Source of the DNA: Prado023 sp963747335
Lineage (GTDB): Bacteria; Actinomycetota; Actinomycetes; S36-B12; CAIYMF01
Assembly: GCA_963747335.1 (NCBI GenBank)
Contig: CAVVEV010000007.1
Location: forward strand, 62,001 to 126,000
Length of the DNA stretch: 64,000 bases
Reading direction: 5' to 3'
The position numbers and the translations under genes were made by a program. The notes beneath the pieces are model-generated. The model saw only the letters and a list, made by a program, of their open reading frames with translations. It was not told the origin of the DNA and ran no database searches. Of this stretch, positions 49,638-58,625 are shown piece after piece; positions within the stretch are counted from its first letter, which is position 1; each line of letters starts with the position of its first letter.

Positions 49638-50865
49638 GTGGACGTCGCCCGACTGCTGGACAGCCTTCGTCGGGCCGTCGCGCGTGAGCCCGGCGACGAC
49701 GTGCTGCGCGCCCACCTGGCCGAGATGCTGGTGGCAGAGGGGCTCGGCAACGAGGCGGTGGGCCACCTCGGCCAGCTCCTGGCAGAGGACCCGGGCAACA
49801 TCGACTACCAGGACCTCATGCGCGAGGCGATGGGTGGACCCGCCCCGGAGCGGGGCGGTGGTGGGGACGGCTCCACGGCACCCCCCACGCACCCCGCCAG
49901 CCGGGGACCGCGGCCCACGGACCCAGGATTCGACTGGGGGGCCGCGGAGCAGGACCTCACCGGGGGCCTGGCCCACGAACCTGTGGAGACCTCGCTGCGC
50001 CTGTCCGACGTCGGCGGGCTCGCGGAGGTCAAGGCGCACATCGAGGCCGCGTTCCTGACCCCACTGCGCAATCCGCAGCTCCGGGAGCGGTACGGGGCCA
50101 CCCTGCGAGGTGGCCTGCTGCTGTACGGCCCGCCGGGGTGCGGAAAGACCTACCTGGCCCGCGCGGTCGCCGGTGAGCTCGGGGCACGGTTCATCGCCGT
50201 GGGGCTCGCGGACGTGCTCAGCCGCTGGATGGGCCAGAGCGAGAACAACATCGCCGACCTCTTCGCCTACGCCCGCGTCGCAGGCGCCCTGCGTGCTGTT
50301 CTTCGACGAGATCGACGCCCTGGGCCGCTCCCGGTCCGGGCTCGGTCGGTCGGCCTCCGCCCTGCGCGGGGTCGTCAACCAACTGCTCGCGGAGCTCGAC
50401 GGCGTGGCCAGCCAGAACGAGGGCATCTTCGTCCTCGGCGCCACCAACGCACCCTGGGACGTCGACGGTGCCCTGCGTCGGCCCGGGCGCTTCGATCGGG
50501 CCGTCTTCGTGCCGCCCCCGGACAGCTCGGCGAGGATCGACATCCTGCGGCACGCACCTGGCGGGCCTGCCGGTCGACCCCGCGGTCGACCCCGGACCCA
50601 CTCGCAGCCAGGACCGAGGGCTTCTCCGGGGCCGACCTGGCCCACGCCTGCCGGACTGCCGCGCAGTCGGCGCTGGTCGATGCCGTGCGGACCGGCGCCA
50701 CGGATCGGCATGATCGCCGCCGAGGACCTCGAGGCGGCGATCGCTGCCATCACTCCCTCGACCGGACGATGGTTCGCCTCGGCGCGCAACGTCGTGCTGT
50801 TCGCCGACCAGGCCGGCGAGTACGCCCCGTTGGCCGACTACATGAAGGCCCACAGGCTGCTGTGA
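49638..50865 (+). CDS. AAA ATPase with N-terminal helical-repeat region, four +1 shifts
   Basis: About 407 residues. Residues 1-65 look TPR-like (LRRAVAREPGDDVLRAHLAE). A classical AAA module follows: SLRLSDVGGLAEVKAHI, Walker A LLYGPPGCGKTYLARAV, Walker B CVLFFDEIDALGRSR, sensor 1 FVLGATNAPWDV, arginine finger ALRRPGRFDR and the lid EGFSGADLAHACRTAA. One base is extra near each of 50277, 50551, 50591-50593 and 50702; homology continues after every shift, ending KAHRLL. Its stop overlaps the GTG of the TPR membrane protein. Function unknown; the pair suggests a membrane-associated remodelling complex. Confidence 0.82.
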
Positions 50866-51950
50866 GGTCCGACCCCTATGCCCTGCCCGAGGCCCTGGTG
50901 GCCGCCCAGCGCTGGGATTCGGCGAGGTCCGCCCTCGGCGAGGCTCTGGCCGCCAACCCCGACGATCCGCGCCTGCTCGGACTGCTCGTCCGAACGCTGC
51001 GGGCCCAGGGCGCACGCCGGGAGGCACTCGACGCATCCCAGCAGCTGCTGGTACTGACGCCGCAGGACCCCTACGCGCTGCGGCTGGGCACACTGGTCTG
51101 CCTCGATGTCGGCTGGGTCGATGAGGCCATCGCACTGGCGGGCCGCGCCGTCGCACGTGATCCCGGGAACTCGGCGAACCACCTCGCGCTCTCACGGGCG
51201 TGGGCGAGCTCGACCCGCCCCGAGGCGGTGGGCAATCAACTCGCGGCCGCACGGGAGGCGGTCCTCATCGACCCGCACAGCACCGACGCCCAGGTGCAGA
51301 TCGGGGCCGCACTGGCGGCCGAGGGGGACGTGGCCTCGGCTCGGGTCGCGTACCTCGAGGCCCTGCGTCGCGACCCCGGGAACACCGCGGCCCTGAACAA
51401 CCTGGCCATCCTGGAGATGCAGTCCGGGTCCACGGCCGAGGCGGCCCGCCACCTGGCCTCCGCGCTGGCCTCGAATCCGCAGGGCAGTGCGGCACGGCAC
51501 AACCTCGATGCCCTCGCCGTCGTGATCGCACGCCGGGCCGGCCGCTGGATGCTGGTCGCGCCACTGCCCGCCATGGCTGCCGCCGCGAGCGGGTTCGACA
51601 TCCTCGCCCGGGCGTTGGCGGTGCTGGCCCTGATCACCCTGCCCCTCGTCGGGCTGCGATGGTGGCGTGCCCTGACCCCGGGGCAGCGCCGGGCACTGCG
51701 TGGCCTGCCCGGGCGGATGCGGGCACGCACGTGGGTCTGGCCGATCGCCGCGGCCGTCGTCGGCGGATGGGCGGTCGTGCGCGCGGGGCTGATGCCGACG
51801 TCGGTCAGCACCACTGAGCTCGTGGCGTACCTGGCCGTCATGGGGTACCTGCTCCTCCTGCGCGCGCTGATCAGCACCCCGACGCGGACCCTGCGTGCGC
51901 GCGCCGCGGGTCGTTCCTCGGATGTCGGCAGGATGCTCGGGGGCCAGTGA
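50862..51950 (+). CDS. TPR protein with C-terminal membrane domain
   Basis: A 362-residue protein. Residues ~1-225 hold about five to six TPR-like repeats (AAQRWDSARSALGEALAANP, then ARVAYLEALRRDPGNTAALN and NLAILEMQSGSTAEAARHLA). The rest has about four hydrophobic segments separated by Arg-rich loops, ending VGRMLGGQ. It is coupled (GTGA) to the AAA ATPase, which also begins with TPR-like repeats, so the two proteins probably interact. Function unknown. The reading frame is uninterrupted. Confidence 0.82.
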   Translation: MRSDPYALPEALVAAQRWDSARSALGEALAANPDDPRLLGLLVRTLRAQGARREALDASQQLLVLTPQDPYALRLGTLVCLDVGWVDEAIALAGRAVARDPGNSANHLALSRAWASSTRPEAVGNQLAAAREAVLIDPHSTDAQVQIGAALAAEGDVASARVAYLEALRRDPGNTAALNNLAILEMQSGSTAEAARHLASALASNPQGSAARHNLDALAVVIARRAGRWMLVAPLPAMAAAASGFDILARALAVLALITLPLVGLRWWRALTPGQRRALRGLPGRMRARTWVWPIAAAVVGGWAVVRAGLMPTSVSTTELVAYLAVMGYLLLLRALISTPTRTLRARAAGRSSDVGRMLGGQ

Positions 51951-52056
51951 GGTGGCGCGCCCGTGGTCCGTGCGGTACCGCCGGGCGTGAGCAATGCTTC
52001 ATCGTGGGTTCACTGCCGGGGCATCCGTTCGACGCGCAGCGCGGGCGCGTGCTGGC

Positions 52057-52062
52057 TACTGT
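52057..52062 (+). promoter_or_regulatory. -10 box of a leaderless pyk transcript
   Basis: TACTGT ends 7 nt before the pyk ATG, and no Shine-Dalgarno lies between. Confidence 0.4.
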
Positions 52063-52069
52063 TCTCGCC

Positions 52070-53503
52070 ATGCGTCGAGCGAAGATCGTGTGCACCCTGG
52101 GTCCGGCCACCTCCACCTATGAGCAGATCAAGGAGCTCATCGAGGCGGGCATGAACGTCGCGCGCCTGAACATGTCCCACGGTGAGCACGCCGTGCATGC
52201 CGAGTCCTACGCGAACGTGCGGCGTGCCGCCAAGGAGCTCGACCGGGGCGTGGGTATCGTCGCGGACCTGCAGGGGCCCAAGATCCGGCTCGGACGCTTC
52301 GCCGACGGGCCGGTCACGCTCGTCGACGGGGCCGAGTTCACGATCACGACCGAGGACATCCTCGGCGATGTGACGCAGTGCGGGACCACCCACAAGGGCC
52401 TCCCCGATGACTGCAACCCCGGCGACACCGTCCTGGTCGACGACGGCAAGGTCAAGCTCGAGGTCATCGACATCGTCGGACCCCGCGTGCGCACCCGCGT
52501 GGTCGAAGGGGGGCCGGTCAGCAACAACAAGGGCATCAACCTCCCCGGGGTCGCGGTCAGCGTCCCTGCGCTGTCGGACAAGGACAAGGACGACCTGCGC
52601 TGGGCCCTGCGGATCGGCGTGGACATGGTGTTCCTGTCGTTCGTCCGCAGCGCGGACGACGTCGATGATGTGCACGCGATCATGGATGAGGTCGGTCGAC
52701 GGATCCCGGTCCTGGCCAAGGTGGAGAAGCCTCAGGCGGTGGAGAACCTCGAGGGGATCGTCGAGGCCTTCGACGGCGTGATGGTGGCCCGTGGCGACCT
52801 GGGCGTGGAGCTGCCGCTCGAGCAGGTGCCGATCGTGCAGAAGGCGGCGATCCAGATGTGCCGCGAGGCCAGCAAGCCGGTGATCGTGGCCACGCAGATG
52901 CTGGAGTCGATGATGGAGAACTCCCGGCCGACCCGCGCCGAGGCCTCCGACGTCGCCAACGCGGTCCTCGACGGCGCCGATGCCGTGATGCTCTCCGGGG
53001 AGACCAGCGTCGGCAAGCATCCGAACCTCGTCGTGCGGACCATGGCCAGCATCGTGGACTACACCGAGGAGAACGGTCTCGAGCGGCTGCCCAAGCTGCC
53101 CAAGCGCAAGGACCTGAGCGTCGGCGAGGCGATCACGAAGGAGGCGGTGGACGTCGCCAAGACGATCCGGGCGAGCTACCTCATCGCGTTCACCGAGACC
53201 GGGCAGTCGGCGCGGGTCATGGCCGCGTCCCGACCGCGCATCCCGATGATGGCCTTCACACCGAACGCCGCGGTCCGTCACCAGCTCTCGGTCGTGTGGG
53301 GGATGCACACCTCCCTGGTCCCGCAGGCCACCCACACCGACCAGATGGTGGAGCAGATCGACGCTGATCTGCTCGCCCGGGACAACACGAGGGTCGGGGA
53401 GCGGTGCGTGCTCATCGCCGGCACCCCGCCGGGCATCGCCGGGTCCACGAACAGCATGCGCGTGCACGTGATCGGTTCGGGATCCGTCGAGCGCCGGCTC
53501 TGA
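52070..53503 (+). CDS. pyk: Pyruvate kinase
   Basis: A 477-residue glycolytic enzyme transferring phosphate from PEP to ADP. The start KIVCTLGPATSTYEQIKELI, ARLNMSHGEHAVH, IVADLQGPKIRLGRF, the catalytic lysine/glutamate region VLAKVEKPQAVENLEGIVEA, MVARGDLGVELPLEQVP and ATQMLESMMENSRPTRAEASD are diagnostic. The B domain and C-terminal regulatory domain are complete. Leaderless ATG; no shift. Confidence 0.97.
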   Translation: MRRAKIVCTLGPATSTYEQIKELIEAGMNVARLNMSHGEHAVHAESYANVRRAAKELDRGVGIVADLQGPKIRLGRFADGPVTLVDGAEFTITTEDILGDVTQCGTTHKGLPDDCNPGDTVLVDDGKVKLEVIDIVGPRVRTRVVEGGPVSNNKGINLPGVAVSVPALSDKDKDDLRWALRIGVDMVFLSFVRSADDVDDVHAIMDEVGRRIPVLAKVEKPQAVENLEGIVEAFDGVMVARGDLGVELPLEQVPIVQKAAIQMCREASKPVIVATQMLESMMENSRPTRAEASDVANAVLDGADAVMLSGETSVGKHPNLVVRTMASIVDYTEENGLERLPKLPKRKDLSVGEAITKEAVDVAKTIRASYLIAFTETGQSARVMAASRPRIPMMAFTPNAAVRHQLSVVWGMHTSLVPQATHTDQMVEQIDADLLARDNTRVGERCVLIAGTPPGIAGSTNSMRVHVIGSGSVERRL

Positions 53504-53517
53504 CGCACCTCCCCGGG

Positions 53518-53547
53518 TTGCATCCCTACCGTCACTCTCCGTAACCT
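53518..53547 (+). promoter_or_regulatory. Promoter of bldD
   Basis: TTGCAT (53518-53523) and TAACCT (53542-53547) are separated by 18 nt, the best -35/-10 pair in the window. The transcript would start about 17-18 nt before the ATG, leaving room for the aggag Shine-Dalgarno at 53561. Confidence 0.6.
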
Positions 53548-53570
53548 GACCAGTGACGTGAGGAGTGGCG

Positions 53571-54059
53571 ATGGCGAACGAGTACGCGAAGGCCCTGGGC
53601 GCGAAGCTGCGGGCGGTGCGAAACCAGCAGGGCCTGTCCCTGCAGGGGGTCGAGGCGAAGTCGCAGGGTGCCTGGAAGGCCGTCGTCGTCGGGTCCTACG
53701 AGCGCGGTGACCGGGCCGTCACCGTGCAGCGCCTCGCCGAGCTGGCTGAGTTCTACGGCGTGCCCCTGGCCGAGCTCCTGCCCGAACCGGCGTCGTCGGC
53801 GATCAGCGAGCCGCCGCCGCGGCTGGTGATCGACCTCGAGCGCCTCGGCCAGGTGCCTGCGGACAAGGCCGGGCCGTTGGCCCGCTACGTCGCGGCGATC
53901 CAGGCCCAACGGGGGGACTACAACGGCCGGATCCTGTCGATCCGCCAGGACGACCTGCGCACCCTGGCCGTGATCTACGACGAGGCGCCCGGGGCGCTGG
54001 CCGAGCAGCTGGTGGCCTGGGGCGTGCTCAACCCGGACGCGCGGCACATCGCCGACTGA
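53571..54059 (+). CDS. bldD: BldD-family c-di-GMP-responsive transcription regulator
   Basis: A 162-residue regulator. The N-terminal XRE helix-turn-helix (EYAKALGAKLRAVRNQQGLS to about 75) contains SQGAWKAVVVGSYERGDRAV, the hallmark of BldD. The C-terminal domain has the c-di-GMP signature RGD-x8-RQDD with Arg114, Asp116, Arg125 and Asp128 at the same numbers as in Streptomyces BldD. In Streptomyces it represses development genes; here targets are unknown. ATG 53571 (aggag 5 nt upstream) is preferred to the GTG at 53565, which overlaps the Shine-Dalgarno. It precedes pyrR, as in Streptomyces. Confidence 0.94.
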   Translation: MANEYAKALGAKLRAVRNQQGLSLQGVEAKSQGAWKAVVVGSYERGDRAVTVQRLAELAEFYGVPLAELLPEPASSAISEPPPRLVIDLERLGQVPADKAGPLARYVAAIQAQRGDYNGRILSIRQDDLRTLAVIYDEAPGALAEQLVAWGVLNPDARHIAD

Positions 54060-54097
54060 TCGGCGCGGGTCCCCACCGGCCGGGCGACCTCCCCGGC

Positions 54098-54103
54098 TAG
54101 ACT
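54098..54103 (+). promoter_or_regulatory. Candidate -10 box of the pyr operon
   Basis: TAGACT, 73 nt before the pyrR start and 26 nt before the PyrR-binding element. No clear -35. Confidence 0.45.
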
Positions 54104-54128
54104 GGGCTGCGACGTCGATCCCCGACGA

Positions 54129-54165
54129 CCTCCTTTAACGACCGTCCCGTGAGGCGGGGAAGGAG
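54129..54165 (+). promoter_or_regulatory. PyrR-binding leader element sequestering the pyrR Shine-Dalgarno
   Basis: cctccttt at 54129 can pair with aaggag (54160-54165), which is the pyrR Shine-Dalgarno. Between them lies GTCCCGTGAGGC, matching the PyrR-binding consensus GUCCNGNGAGGC. This is the arrangement of PyrR-dependent translational repression described in Mycobacterium smegmatis: UMP-bound PyrR would stabilise the hairpin and block initiation. Confidence 0.85.
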
Positions 54166-54170
54166 TGGGC

Positions 54171-54707
54171 GTGCCCACCCGCGTGCTGGATCACTCCGAG
54201 ATCACCCGCGCACTGTCGCGGATCGCCCACGAGATCCTCGAGCGGGAGAAGGGCGCACAGGACCTCGTCCTGCTGGGGATACCCAGCCGGGGCGTGCCCC
54301 TGGCGCACCGGATCGCCGAGCGGATCGCCGCGATCGAGCCCGGGTCAGCCCCTCCGGTCGGCTCGCTGGACATCACGATGTTCCGCGACGACCTGCGCCT
54401 GCGGCCCGCGCGGGCGCTGGAGCGCACCGAGGTGCCCGACGGCGGGATCGACGGACGCACCGTCGTCCTGGTCGACGACGTCCTGTTCAGTGGCCGCAGC
54501 GTGCGCGCGGCCCTGGATGCCCTGTCCGAGCTGGGCCGGCCCCGGGCGGTGCGCCTGGCGGTCCTGGTCGACCGTGGCCACCGGGAGTTCCCGATCCGGG
54601 CGGACTACGTCGGCAAGAACGTCCCCACCTCGCTGCGTGAGTCCGTGCAGGTGCGGGTGACCGAGATCGACGGCACCGACGAGGTCGTCATCGGGCACGA
54701 CGCATGA
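54171..54707 (+). CDS. pyrR: PyrR bifunctional pyr-operon regulator / uracil phosphoribosyltransferase
   Basis: A 178-residue protein from GTG 54171. The PRPP-binding loop is TVVLVDDVLFSGRSVRAALD; LLGIPSRGVPLAHRIAERI and MFRDDLRLRPARALERTEV are typical of PyrR, as is the end DGTDEVVI. It binds pyr mRNA in a UMP/PRPP-dependent way. I chose GTG 54171 because an in-frame GTG at 54165 overlaps the Shine-Dalgarno aaggag. It starts the pyrRBC-carA operon, coupled to pyrB by a 4-nt overlap. Confidence 0.96.
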   Translation: MPTRVLDHSEITRALSRIAHEILEREKGAQDLVLLGIPSRGVPLAHRIAERIAAIEPGSAPPVGSLDITMFRDDLRLRPARALERTEVPDGGIDGRTVVLVDDVLFSGRSVRAALDALSELGRPRAVRLAVLVDRGHREFPIRADYVGKNVPTSLRESVQVRVTEIDGTDEVVIGHDA

Positions 54708-55636
54708 GGCGCCACCTGCTCTCCGCCGCCGACCTGACCCACGACGACGCGGTGCTGGTCCTGGACACAGCGCGCGAGCTGGCGGCGGTCAGCACCCGTG
54801 AGGTCAAGAAGCTCCCCACCCTGCGCGGGCGCACCGTCGTGAACCTCTTCTTCGAGGACTCCACCCGGACCCGGATCTCCTTCGAGGCCGCCGCCAAGCG
54901 ACTGTCGGCCGACGTCATCAACTTCTCGGCCAAGGGCTCGAGCGTCTCGAAGGGCGAGAGCCTCAAGGACACCGCGATGACCCTGCAGGCCATGGGTGCT
55001 GACGGCGTGGTCATCCGCCACGGTGCCAGCGGGGCGCCGCATCGGCTGGCCACCGCGGGCTGGATCGATGCCGCGGTCGTCAACGCCGGTGATGGCACCC
55101 ACGAGCACCCCACCCAGGCGCTGCTGGACGCCTACACGATGCGCGAGCACCTCGCGGGGGGTGCGGGTGACCTCGCCGGACGGCGGGTGACGATCGTCGG
55201 AGACGTCCTGCACTCGCGCGTGGCTCGCTCCAACGTCCTGCTGCTGGACACCCTGGGTGCGCACGTCACGCTCGTGGCGCCCCCCACGCTGCTGCCTGTG
55301 GGCGTCGAGACCTGGCCCTGCGAGGTCTCCTACGACCTCGACGCCCCGCTGCCCGACACCGATGCCGTGATGATGCTGCGCGTCCAGCGCGAGCGGATGG
55401 GCGCGGCCTACTTCCCCAGCGAGCGGGAGTACTCCCGGCGGTACGGCCTCGACCAGCGGCGCGCCGGCATGTTGCCCGCGCACGCGATCGTCATGCATCC
55501 GGGACCCATGAACCGCGGCATGGAGATCACCGCGGAGGTCGCCGACGGTGCCCGCTCCGTGATCGTCGAACAGGTGACGAACGGCGTGAGCATCCGGATG
55601 GCCGTGCTGTACCTGCTGCTCGGAGGACGCTCATGA
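54704..55636 (+). CDS. pyrB: Aspartate carbamoyltransferase catalytic subunit
   Basis: A 310-residue enzyme, first committed step of UMP synthesis. The carbamoyl-phosphate motif is EDSTRTRISFEAAAKRL, with VIRHGASGAPHRLA, HEHPTQALLDAYTMREH and VMHPGPMNRGMEI also diagnostic. No regulatory PyrI is encoded. It overlaps pyrR upstream and pyrC downstream by 4 nt each. Confidence 0.97.
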   Translation: MRRHLLSAADLTHDDAVLVLDTARELAAVSTREVKKLPTLRGRTVVNLFFEDSTRTRISFEAAAKRLSADVINFSAKGSSVSKGESLKDTAMTLQAMGADGVVIRHGASGAPHRLATAGWIDAAVVNAGDGTHEHPTQALLDAYTMREHLAGGAGDLAGRRVTIVGDVLHSRVARSNVLLLDTLGAHVTLVAPPTLLPVGVETWPCEVSYDLDAPLPDTDAVMMLRVQRERMGAAYFPSEREYSRRYGLDQRRAGMLPAHAIVMHPGPMNRGMEITAEVADGARSVIVEQVTNGVSIRMAVLYLLLGGRS

Positions 55637-56931
55637 CCCACCTGATCACCGGCGCCCGGCCCCTGGGCGGGGAGGCCGTCGACCTGCGCCTCGAGGGTGC
55701 GACGATCGCCGAGATCGGCCCCGCAGGCTCGCTGTCGGCCGATGGGGCGACCGTCGTGGACGCCGAGGGCCTGATCGCACTGCCTGGCCTGGTCGACCTG
55801 CACACCCACCTGCGCGAGCCGGGCCGCGAGGACGCCGAGACCGTCCTGACCGGGTCCCGGGCTGCGGCCCTGGGCGGCTTCACGGCGGTCCACGCCATGG
55901 CCAACACCGATCCCGTGGCCGACACCGCGGGCGTCGTCGAGCAGGTGTGGCACCTGGGCAAGCGCGCCGGGCTGGTCGACGTCTTCCCGGTCGGGGCGGT
56001 CACGGTGGGACTCGGTGGCCAGCGCCTGGCCGAGCTCGGCGCGATGGCCGAGTCCGCTGCAGGGGTCCGGGTGTTCTCCGACGACGGCAAGTGCGTCTCG
56101 GACGCCGTCCTGATGCGCCGGGCACTGGAGTACGTCAAGGCCTTCGACGGGGTGATCGCCCAGCACTCCCAGGAGCCGCGGCTGACCGAGGACTCCCAGA
56201 TGAACGAGGGCGTGCTCTCGGGTCGCCTCGGCCTGCGCGGCTGGCCCGCTGTGGCCGAGGAGGCGATCATCGCGCGCGACGTGCTGCTGGCCGAGCATGT
56301 GGGCTCGCGGTTGCATGTCTGCCACCTGTCGACGGCCGGCTCGGTCGAGATCGTCCGCTGGGCCAAGTCCCGCGGCATCGATGTCACCGCGGAGGCCACG
56401 CCGCACCACCTGCTGCTCACCGAGGACCTTGCCGCCACCTACGACCCGGTGTTCAAGGTCAACCCGCCGCTGCGCAGCGCGGCCGACGTCGAGGCGGTGC
56501 GTGCCGGCCTTGCCGACGGCACCATCGACATCGTGGGCACCGACCACGCCCCGCACCCCACCGAGGACAAGGAGTGCGAGTGGGCCGCCGCGGCCTTCGG
56601 CATGCTCGGCCTCGAGCAGGCGCTGGCCGTGGTCATCGAGACCATGGTGCGCCCCGGCCGGCTCGACTGGGCCGGGGTCGCCGATCGCATGTCGATCGCC
56701 CCGGCCCGGATCGGCCGTCGCTCGGGGCACGGTCGGCCGATCGCCGTGGGGGAGCCGGCCAACCTCGTCCTGGTCGACCCCGACACCCGGGGCGTCGTGG
56801 ATCCGTCGCGCTCAGCGTCGCGCAGCCGCAACAACCCGTACGGCGGTCGTGACCTGCCCAGTCCGGTCGTGGCCACGTTCCTGCGTGGTCGGCCCACGGT
56901 CCTCGATCGCGCCCTCGTGGACGCCCCGTGA
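55633..56931 (+). CDS. pyrC: Dihydroorotase
   Basis: A 432-residue zinc amidohydrolase closing carbamoyl-aspartate. The metal motif is LVDLHTHLREPGREDAETVL, followed by HAMANTDPVADT, CHLSTAGSVEIVRWAKS, VTAEATPHHLLLT and the catalytic GTDHAPHPTEDKECEW. The type is the class I form found in Gram-positives. It overlaps pyrB and the next gene by 4 nt. Confidence 0.97.
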   Translation: MTHLITGARPLGGEAVDLRLEGATIAEIGPAGSLSADGATVVDAEGLIALPGLVDLHTHLREPGREDAETVLTGSRAAALGGFTAVHAMANTDPVADTAGVVEQVWHLGKRAGLVDVFPVGAVTVGLGGQRLAELGAMAESAAGVRVFSDDGKCVSDAVLMRRALEYVKAFDGVIAQHSQEPRLTEDSQMNEGVLSGRLGLRGWPAVAEEAIIARDVLLAEHVGSRLHVCHLSTAGSVEIVRWAKSRGIDVTAEATPHHLLLTEDLAATYDPVFKVNPPLRSAADVEAVRAGLADGTIDIVGTDHAPHPTEDKECEWAAAAFGMLGLEQALAVVIETMVRPGRLDWAGVADRMSIAPARIGRRSGHGRPIAVGEPANLVLVDPDTRGVVDPSRSASRSRNNPYGGRDLPSPVVATFLRGRPTVLDRALVDAP

Positions 56932-57479
56932 TCCGCACGGTGCTCCTGGCCGCGGAGTCGGCACCTGTGACGGCGTGGGGCCCGCGGCTGCTGCTCACGG
57001 CAGCGGTGCTCACCCTCATCGTGCTGGGTGTGTGGGGAATGCGCCGGGGCTGGCGCGCGCGCGCCGAGCGACAGGGCGACCTCGCCGCGCCGACGCCGCC
57101 TCCGGCCGACGCATCCGCAGGCCCGGCGGTCGCGGGTCAGTACGTCGCCACGACCACGGCGGGGGACCTCCTGGACCGCATCGTCGTCCACGGACTGGGC
57201 AACCGTGGCCGGGCGGACCTCTACGTGCGCACGGAGGGCGTCCTCGTGGACCGGGTCGGTGAGCCCCCGCTGTGGATCCCCGCCGAGTCCCTTCGGGACG
57301 TCCGCCTCGGATCCGGACAGGCGCAACGCGCCTTCGAGGCCGGCGGCCTGATCCTGATCACGTGGCAGCTCGGCGATCGTGAGGTCGACACCGGCTTCCG
57401 CGCCGACGACGCCGACGCGCACGTCGCCACCGCCAGAACCCTGTCCTCGATGATCCAGAACGCTGGAGGCCTGCGATGA
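56928..57479 (+). CDS. Membrane-anchored PH-like domain protein of the pyr operon
   Basis: A 183-residue protein with one N-terminal hydrophobic helix (about 17-38), a basic RRGWRARAERQ stretch, a Pro/Ala linker and a C-terminal beta-rich domain (about 70-175: DRIVVHGLGNRGRADLYVRT, LWIPAESLRDVRLGSGQAQR, GLILITWQLGDREVDTGFRA) of the bacterial PH-like type. It lies between pyrC and carA in many Actinomycetes, including Streptomyces, but its function is unknown. Coupled to both neighbours by 4-nt overlaps. Confidence 0.85.
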   Translation: MIRTVLLAAESAPVTAWGPRLLLTAAVLTLIVLGVWGMRRGWRARAERQGDLAAPTPPPADASAGPAVAGQYVATTTAGDLLDRIVVHGLGNRGRADLYVRTEGVLVDRVGEPPLWIPAESLRDVRLGSGQAQRAFEAGGLILITWQLGDREVDTGFRADDADAHVATARTLSSMIQNAGGLR

Positions 57480-58624
57480 ACCACACCCCTGCGACCGCGC
57501 CGGCGCCGGCCGTGCTGGTGCTCGAGGACGGCCGGACCTTCACCGGCCAGGCCTACGGTGCGATCGGGACGACCGTCGGCGAGGCGGTCTTCTCCACCGG
57601 CATGTCCGGGTACCAGGAGACCCTGACCGACCCGTCGTACCACCGGCAGGTGGTGGTCATGACCGCCCCGCACATCGGCAACACCGGGGTCAACGACGAG
57701 GACCCGGAGTCCGGGCGCATCTGGGTGGCGGGATACGTGGTGCGTGATCCTGCTCGGCGGCCCTCGAACTGGCGATCCACCCGGACGTTGGACTCCGAGC
57801 TCGAGCGGTACGGCGTGGTCGGCATCAGCGGCGTCGACACCCGGGCCCTGACCCGGCACCTGCGCGAGCGGGGGGCCATGCGTGCGGGCATCTTCTCCGG
57901 GGAGGCCGCCTCGCAGGGCTTCGCGGCGATGCACGCCGCCGTGCTGGCCGCCCCGGAGATGGCAGGCGCGGACCTCACCGCGGAGGTGACCACAGCCGAG
58001 GAGTACGTCATCGAGGCGGTGGGGGACCAGGTGGCAACGGTCCTGGCCGTCGACCTCGGGATCAAGACCATGACCCCGGTCCGGATGGCCGAGCGGGGCA
58101 TGCGCGTGCACGTCCTCCCGGCACGGATCTCGGCCGACGACCTGGTCGCGCGTGCGCGGGCGATCGAGGGGCCGGTGGGCGTGTTCTTCTCCAACGGCCC
58201 CGGCGACCCGGCGACCGCCGACCACGCCGTGGCACAGGTGCGCGCGCTGCTGGCCCAGCGGATCCCGGTGTTCGGCATCTGCTTCGGCAACCAGGTCCTC
58301 GGCCGGGCCCTCGGGTTCGGCACCTACAAGCTCGGCTACGGCCACCGGGGCATCAACCAGCCGGTCTCCGACCGCGCCACCGGACGGGTCGAGATCACGG
58401 CACACAACCACGGGTTCGCCGTCGACGCGCCGCTGGACCACGTCTCGGACACCGAGTTCGGCCGGGTCGAGGTGAGTCATGTCTGCCTCAACGACGACGT
58501 CGTGGAGGGACTCCGCTGCCTGGACGTGCCAGCCTTCTCCGTGCAGTACCACCCGGAGGCGGCCGCCGGCCCGCACGACTCGGCCTACCTGTTCGATCGC
58601 TTCGCTGAACTCATGGAGGTCTGA
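57476..58624 (+). CDS. carA: Carbamoyl-phosphate synthase small subunit
   Basis: A 382-residue glutamine amidotransferase subunit. The N-terminal domain has GEAVFSTGMSGYQETLTDPS; the glutaminase domain has VFFSNGPGDPATAD, the nucleophile in VFGICFGNQVLGRALG (an FGNQ form usual for actinobacteria), ITAHNHGFAVD and the His-Glu pair in VQYHPEAAAGPHDS. Its partner carB is 2.6 kb away instead of adjacent, because a GH94 gene starts 1 nt after the carA stop. Confidence 0.97.
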   Translation: MNHTPATAPAPAVLVLEDGRTFTGQAYGAIGTTVGEAVFSTGMSGYQETLTDPSYHRQVVVMTAPHIGNTGVNDEDPESGRIWVAGYVVRDPARRPSNWRSTRTLDSELERYGVVGISGVDTRALTRHLRERGAMRAGIFSGEAASQGFAAMHAAVLAAPEMAGADLTAEVTTAEEYVIEAVGDQVATVLAVDLGIKTMTPVRMAERGMRVHVLPARISADDLVARARAIEGPVGVFFSNGPGDPATADHAVAQVRALLAQRIPVFGICFGNQVLGRALGFGTYKLGYGHRGINQPVSDRATGRVEITAHNHGFAVDAPLDHVSDTEFGRVEVSHVCLNDDVVEGLRCLDVPAFSVQYHPEAAAGPHDSAYLFDRFAELMEV

Positions 58625-58625
58625 C

